Assembly: GCA_937915765.1 (NCBI GenBank)
Contig: CALGHE010000083.1
Location: 1 to 6,059 of the forward strand
Origin: an uncultured Bacteroidales bacterium
Lineage (GTDB): Bacteria > Bacteroidota > Bacteroidia > Bacteroidales > Paludibacteraceae
Reading direction: 5' to 3'
DNA: 6,059 nt
This document shows positions 6,001 through 6,059 of the stretch, piece after piece. Position 1 is the first letter of the stretch; each line of letters opens with the position of its first letter. Below the pieces are notes generated by a model. It did not search any database. It was not told where the DNA came from and was given only the letters and a program-made list of their open reading frames with translations. Position numbers and translations under genes: made by a program.

Positions 6001-6059
6001 TTATCTTCTCAGCAATGTGAAGTGGCCGGTATATACTTTGTCAATTTCGTGGACGGTGA
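6001..6059 (-). CDS. C-terminal end of a convergent gene, product not recognised (partial)
   Basis: On the minus strand the last 19 codons read TVHEIDKVYTGHFTLLRR and stop at TAA (6003-6001), directly before the strong hairpin. The alternating hydrophobic pattern ending in FTLLRR is plausible for a final beta strand. Only 18 residues are visible, so no family is assigned. Two + strand frames are also open over this short stretch, so openness alone is not proof; the call rests on the terminator placed just beyond the stop and the sensible peptide. Confidence 0.45.
   Translation of the reverse strand, partial: TVHEIDKVYTGHFTLLRR

Noticed and set aside
5993..6059. Open + strand frames at the right edge
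   Set aside because: Two frames are open only because the stretch is short; neither has an ATG start, and they begin directly after a terminator. The minus-strand reading fits better.

Overview
The window holds most of one tightly packed operon on the + strand for a tripartite ABC-type efflux pump. The order is an outer-membrane TolC-type channel (left end cut off by the window), a periplasmic lipoprotein adaptor of the HlyD/YbhG type, two separate ABC ATPases, and two ABC-2 membrane permeases. The style of the proteins suggests Bacteroidota, probably Bacteroidales: the TolC variant, a short lipoprotein-type adaptor, starts with little or no Shine-Dalgarno sequence, and an A/T-flanked bidirectional terminator. 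This is inference from sequence character; no marker gene is present.

Layout: 2-1024 outer-membrane factor (5' partial); 1028-1912 adaptor; 1914-2813 ATPase 1; 2810-3550 ATPase 2; 3552-4649 permease 1; 4654-5757 permease 2. Gaps are 1 to 4 bases or a 4-base ATGA overlap, and no internal promoter or terminator is evident, so the six genes are probably one transcription unit with coupled translation. The promoter and any local regulator lie upstream of the window. From 5758 to 6000 there is no gene: a weak hairpin/T-tract sits at the operon's stop codon, then comes a stretch with short repeats, then a strong symmetric hairpin at 5950-5992. At the right edge 6001-6059 looks like the C-terminal end of a convergent minus-strand gene.

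How the parts work together: the two ATPases should form a heterodimer that drives the two permeases (also a heterodimer) in the inner membrane. The lipoprotein adaptor bridges to the TolC-type trimer so that substrate leaves across the outer membrane. Gene order matches E. coli ybhG-ybhF-ybhS-ybhR, except that the two halves of YbhF are separate genes here and a dedicated TolC gene is included. The substrate cannot be read from the sequence.

The most notable signal is that the two ATPases are degenerate in complementary ways. ATPase 1 has a normal LSGGM signature but lacks the Q-loop Gln and switch His. ATPase 2 has both of those but a non-canonical LPLGW signature. This predicts one competent and one degenerate ATP site per heterodimer. 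I see no mobile element, CRISPR array, RNA gene or wholly unfamiliar system.
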